Origin: CAZJDM01 sp964544765 | Lineage (GTDB): Bacteria > Bdellovibrionota_B > Oligoflexia > CAYFLR01 | Assembly (NCBI GenBank): GCA_964544765.1 | Contig: CAZJDM010000164.1 | Location: 1 to 9,405, forward strand | Direction: 5' to 3' | DNA length: 9,405 nt | Part shown: positions 7,355-9,405 of the stretch, piece after piece | How positions within the stretch are numbered: the stretch's first letter is position 1 | How the letters are laid out: each line of letters opens with the position of its first letter | Program-made: the position numbers and the translations under genes | The notes under the pieces: model-generated | The model's database searches: none | What the model was told of the DNA's origin: nothing | Seen by the model: the letters and a program-made list of their open reading frames with translations, nothing else

Positions 7355-7518
7355 TAAAGAAGACCACATGCCATACCATTGGGACAACTAATTTCAGGTC
7401 CTTCTCTTACTAAAGTAAAAGAGAGCGTTTTATCAGCAGCGCAAGAAGCGCACACGGTTCGAACTCCATTCAAGAGTAATGTTAATATAAATGTAGATAT
7501 TATTAATAATTTTTTAAT
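7354..7518 (-). CDS. Candidate small secreted Cys-containing peptide, start codon uncertain
   Basis: An open frame on the minus strand runs from just after a stop at 7519-7521 to TAA at 7354-7356. It codes 54 residues if translation begins at ATT. The first part, KKLLIISTFILTLLLNGVRT, is a textbook signal peptide: lysines, a hydrophobic core, then VCA-S as a plausible cleavage point. The remaining 30 or so residues contain CAADKTLSFTLVREGPEISC and a final NGMACGLL, with four cysteines counting that around the cleavage point. No ATG or GTG precedes the lysines; ATT is a very rare start, and the next option is a TTG at Leu16. It may therefore be a gene whose ATG mutated, or a weakly started leader peptide. 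Its stop overlaps the ATG of the 405-residue gene by one base, so it may serve to couple translation. Confidence 0.35.
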   Translation of the reverse strand: MKKLLIISTFILTLLLNGVRTVCASCAADKTLSFTLVREGPEISCPNGMACGLL

Positions 7519-7718
7519 TTAAATTACCAAAAATTAGATTTAGATACTTTTATAACCAACATTGGCTTTCAAATATACTTAATAATGTTTGGTAATATAT
7601 TTATTGAGTTAAGATGTCAATAATATAAAGAAAAATCATGCGGAGTATCATTATATTCTAATATAATTAATGTCTTATGATGGTATTTTTACATGATGAC
7701 TACTAATCCACCAATGTG
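7519..7718. other. AT-rich non-coding stretch
   Basis: This 200-bp spacer lies between the 256-residue ferredoxin-subunit gene and the short signal-peptide frame. It holds a candidate minus-strand promoter (listed) and an AT-only inverted repeat, attatatt-ct-aatataat, at 7650-7667. I see no G+C-rich hairpin with a T-run, so no clear intrinsic terminator for the upstream operon, and no gene. Confidence 0.6.
7592..7620 (-). promoter_or_regulatory. Candidate promoter for the small-peptide / 405-residue gene pair
   Basis: On the minus strand a perfect TTGACA (7620-7615) is followed 17 bp later by TATTAC, or 15 bp later by TATATT. Transcription would begin near 7585, leaving a leader of about 65 bases before the short signal-peptide frame. 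In DNA this AT-rich a -10-like box is easy to find, so the support rests mainly on the perfect -35 box. Confidence 0.35.
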
Positions 7719-8489
7719 TTAAATCCAAACATCCCAACTTTTCACCATCTCATTGGCTAGTTGCTTGCGGGTACATTCAGCACAATGATCGAGATAAAGA
7801 GAAACATAATCTTCCTTCATGCGACTTTTCATTTGTTTGAACATAGGCTGAGGAACAAAGCCCCTTCCACAAGTCTCGCACTTGGTAAGCTCAATCCGAG
7901 CAAAAGATTTTCCTTCTAAAAGCATTTCTCTATGATCATTATCTTCTACAATAGTAATTATCTCAGCAGGACAAACCGCTTCACAAGCTCCACAACCAAC
8001 ACAAACAGAACTTAGTTCCTCAAACGGAGTATTGACCAATATAGCGTCACTTCGACCAGACAAATTCAAGGCACTTACGCTTTTTTCCTTACAAACTCTT
8101 ACACACATACCACATAAAATACATTGTGAATCCCCGGTGATAAATCTTTCACTCTTTACTTCATACTCTGCCGCTATATCAATTAAAGCTTTAGAGCCAG
8201 GACATCGAGCCATTAATAGCTCTAAAATCAGCTTCCTTCCCTGACGAACTTCATCAGTATTGGTTTTTACCTCCATACCTTCCCATACTGGATAATTACA
8301 TGCCGTAACCAATTTTGTGCGCCTACCATCAAATAACTCAACTGTACAAAGTCGACACATTCCAGCCGGTTCTAACAACGGATGATTACATAGGGTTGGA
8401 ATTCTTATTCCTTCTCTGGAAGCTACCTGAAGTATCGTTTCCCCCTTTTGGGCCTTTACTTCTTTATTATCTATTTTAAAAGTAAACAT
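7719..8489 (-). CDS. NuoG/HoxU-like 2Fe-2S and 4Fe-4S electron-transfer subunit
   Basis: This 256-residue protein begins with a plant-type [2Fe-2S] domain whose ligands are Cys34, Cys45, Cys48 and Cys64. Two ferredoxin-type [4Fe-4S] motifs follow: CILCGMCVRVC (123-133) and CVGCGACEAVCP (163-174). The region between, where NuoG and HoxU carry a His-Cys3 cluster, reads LLMARCPGSKALIDIAAEY and keeps only one Cys, so that cluster appears to be missing. The C-terminus adds CETC (204-207) and CAEC (236-239), a possible zinc or extra metal site. No H-cluster motifs are present, so it is not itself a hydrogenase. It lies 32 bp downstream of the NuoF-like gene, with AGGAGT five bases before its ATG. 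It should pass electrons between NAD(P)H and a partner such as a hydrogenase or formate dehydrogenase in the cytoplasm. It appears to be the last gene of its operon. Confidence 0.88.
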   Translation of the reverse strand: MFTFKIDNKEVKAQKGETILQVASREGIRIPTLCNHPLLEPAGMCRLCTVELFDGRRTKLVTACNYPVWEGMEVKTNTDEVRQGRKLILELLMARCPGSKALIDIAAEYEVKSERFITGDSQCILCGMCVRVCKEKSVSALNLSGRSDAILVNTPFEELSSVCVGCGACEAVCPAEIITIVEDNDHREMLLEGKSFARIELTKCETCGRGFVPQPMFKQMKSRMKEDYVSLYLDHCAECTRKQLANEMVKSWDVWI

Positions 8490-8521
8490 AAATCACTCCT
8501 AAAAGCTTTTGGGGGGATATT

Positions 8522-9405
8522 TTACCCAGACTTTCTCTCTATTTTGATGGCATCAAAATTACATATTTTAAAACATTCATGACAATTGGTACACGTATTT
8601 ACATCTAAATTATGAGCTTGTTTCTTTTCACCGGTTATTGAATTGGAGGGACATACTTTAATACATAAGGTACAACCCGTACAATCATCAGGATCGATTA
8701 TATATTGAAATAAATTCTTACAAATACCCGCTTTACAGAATTTATCATGAATATGTTCTTCGTATTCCTCTCGAAAATACCAGATAGTAGTTAAAGCAGG
8801 ATTAGGGGCGGATGTTCCCAAACCACACAATGAAAATCCTTTTATAACAGGACTTAACTCCTCTAAAGTAGTTAAGTCTAGTTCGGTTCCTTGTCCTTCT
8901 GTAATTCTAGTCAAAATTGCCAACATCTGTTTTAAACCATCCCGACATGGCACACATTGACCACACGATTCTTCTGTTAAAAATTTCACAAAATATCTTG
9001 CGACCTCAACCATGCAGGAATTTTCATCCATTACGATCATGCCACCTGAGCCGATAATAGAAGCAGCTTTGGCTAAATTTTCAAAATCAACTGGAATATC
9101 TTTCATTGTCTCGGGAATACATCCCCCAGAAGGTCCTCCCGTTTGTACAGCTTTTAACTTTCTCTTTTTGGGAATACCCCCCCCTATATCAAAGATAATT
9201 TTTTCCAAAGGTGTTCCCATTGGAACTTCAACCAATCCAATATTGTTTACGTCACCAGTTAAAGAAAATGCCTTAGTACCCGTTGATTTCTCGGTCCCAT
9301 ATGCAGCATACCATTTACCACCATTTAGAATTATTTTAGGAATATTAGAATAGGTCTCTACATTATTTAAATTGCTGGGCTTTTCCCAGAGCCCGCTTTC
9401 AACAG
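8522..9405 (-). CDS. NuoF/HndC-type NADH-binding flavo-iron-sulfur subunit (5' part outside window)
   Basis: The frame is open to the right edge, giving 293 visible residues, so the gene begins outside the window. The visible part starts VESGLWEKPSNLNNVETYSN, the usual NuoF sequence after the FMN/NADH domain. It continues through the SLBB region (VQTGGPSGGCIP) and the [4Fe-4S] domain, with ESCGQCVPC and the fourth ligand in SLCGLG. About 70 C-terminal residues form an added ferredoxin domain with CTGCTLCIKVCP and CTNCHECFKICN. That extension, plus the SLCGLG variant, is typical of HndC/HydB-type subunits of NAD(P)-linked, often electron-bifurcating, hydrogenases and formate dehydrogenases rather than of respiratory complex I NuoF. 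The second motif ends CN instead of CP, a mild deviation. It is followed after 32 bp by the NuoG-like subunit. A TTG at 9235 could be mistaken for a start, but the conserved sequence continues well upstream of it. Confidence 0.92.
   Translation of the reverse strand, partial: VESGLWEKPSNLNNVETYSNIPKIILNGGKWYAAYGTEKSTGTKAFSLTGDVNNIGLVEVPMGTPLEKIIFDIGGGIPKKRKLKAVQTGGPSGGCIPETMKDIPVDFENLAKAASIIGSGGMIVMDENSCMVEVARYFVKFLTEESCGQCVPCRDGLKQMLAILTRITEGQGTELDLTTLEELSPVIKGFSLCGLGTSAPNPALTTIWYFREEYEEHIHDKFCKAGICKNLFQYIIDPDDCTGCTLCIKVCPSNSITGEKKQAHNLDVNTCTNCHECFKICNFDAIKIERKSG

Noticed and set aside
7440..7480. GGTTCGAACTCC, resembling a tRNA T-loop
   Set aside because: No acceptor, D or anticodon stems can be folded around it, and the same bases encode the signal-peptide region of the short minus-strand frame.
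7650..7667. attatatt-ct-aatataat inverted repeat as a terminator or operator
   Set aside because: Made almost entirely of A and T in AT-rich DNA with a 2-base centre; chance is likely and an RNA stem would be very weak.
8501..8510. AAAAGCTTTT palindrome before the 256-residue gene
   Set aside because: Only 10 bp, AT-rich and with no loop or T-run; it sits just upstream of the ribosome binding site, and I see no reason to call it a terminator or operator.
8522..9235. A stand-alone 237-residue iron-sulfur protein starting at a TTG at 9235
   Set aside because: Conserved NuoF sequence continues in frame upstream to the window edge, so the TTG is an internal Leu codon of a longer gene.

Overview
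The window reads as bacterial DNA from an AT-rich, probably anaerobic organism. It has Shine-Dalgarno sequences (AAGGAGG, AGGAGT), sigma70-type promoter boxes and a NADH/hydrogenase-type iron-sulfur module. I cannot name the lineage from sequence alone. Most genes lie on the minus strand; the exception is one AAA ATPase gene at 4925-6058.

Region 1 (1-4614, minus strand, transcribed right to left) holds three co-directional metabolic genes. The first is a divergent 3-hydroxyacyl-CoA dehydrogenase/enoyl-CoA hydratase fusion (2518-4614). Next is hyuA (331-2418), then the start of hyuB (1-334, cut by the window edge); hyuA and hyuB overlap by ATGA. HyuA/HyuB relatives are ATP-dependent hydantoinases, oxoprolinases and ketone carboxylases. 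The pairing with a beta-oxidation fusion suggests a small-molecule degradation operon, possibly ketone carboxylation feeding a CoA pathway; this is inference. Between the fusion gene and hyuA lies a degenerate three-unit repeat that looks like successive copies of the fusion gene's 3' end.

Region 2 (4615-6058) is an intergenic region of about 310 bp followed by a stand-alone AAA_14/DUF4143 ATPase on the plus strand. A perfect 26-bp palindrome overlaps a strong-looking TTGACT-N16-TATAAT promoter. The start codon sits where transcription would begin, so the mRNA is probably leaderless and the palindrome may be an operator. On the opposite strand the same palindrome contains the start codon of a roughly 50-codon reading frame. 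That frame is split by a -1 frame change exactly at a T TTA AAA heptamer.

Region 3 (6137-7718, minus) holds an unrecognised 405-residue probably secreted protein. Its start overlaps by one base (TAATG) the stop of a short open frame that encodes an apparent signal peptide plus a Cys-containing tail but lacks a normal start codon. About 200 bp of AT-rich non-coding sequence lies upstream, with one candidate promoter.

Region 4 (7719-9405, minus) holds the end of a NuoF/HndC-type NADH-binding flavo-iron-sulfur subunit, cut by the right edge. It is followed by a 256-residue NuoG/HoxU-like ferredoxin subunit without an H-cluster domain. Together they look like a NAD(P)H-linked electron-transfer module for a hydrogenase, formate dehydrogenase or similar enzyme whose catalytic subunit is not in the window.
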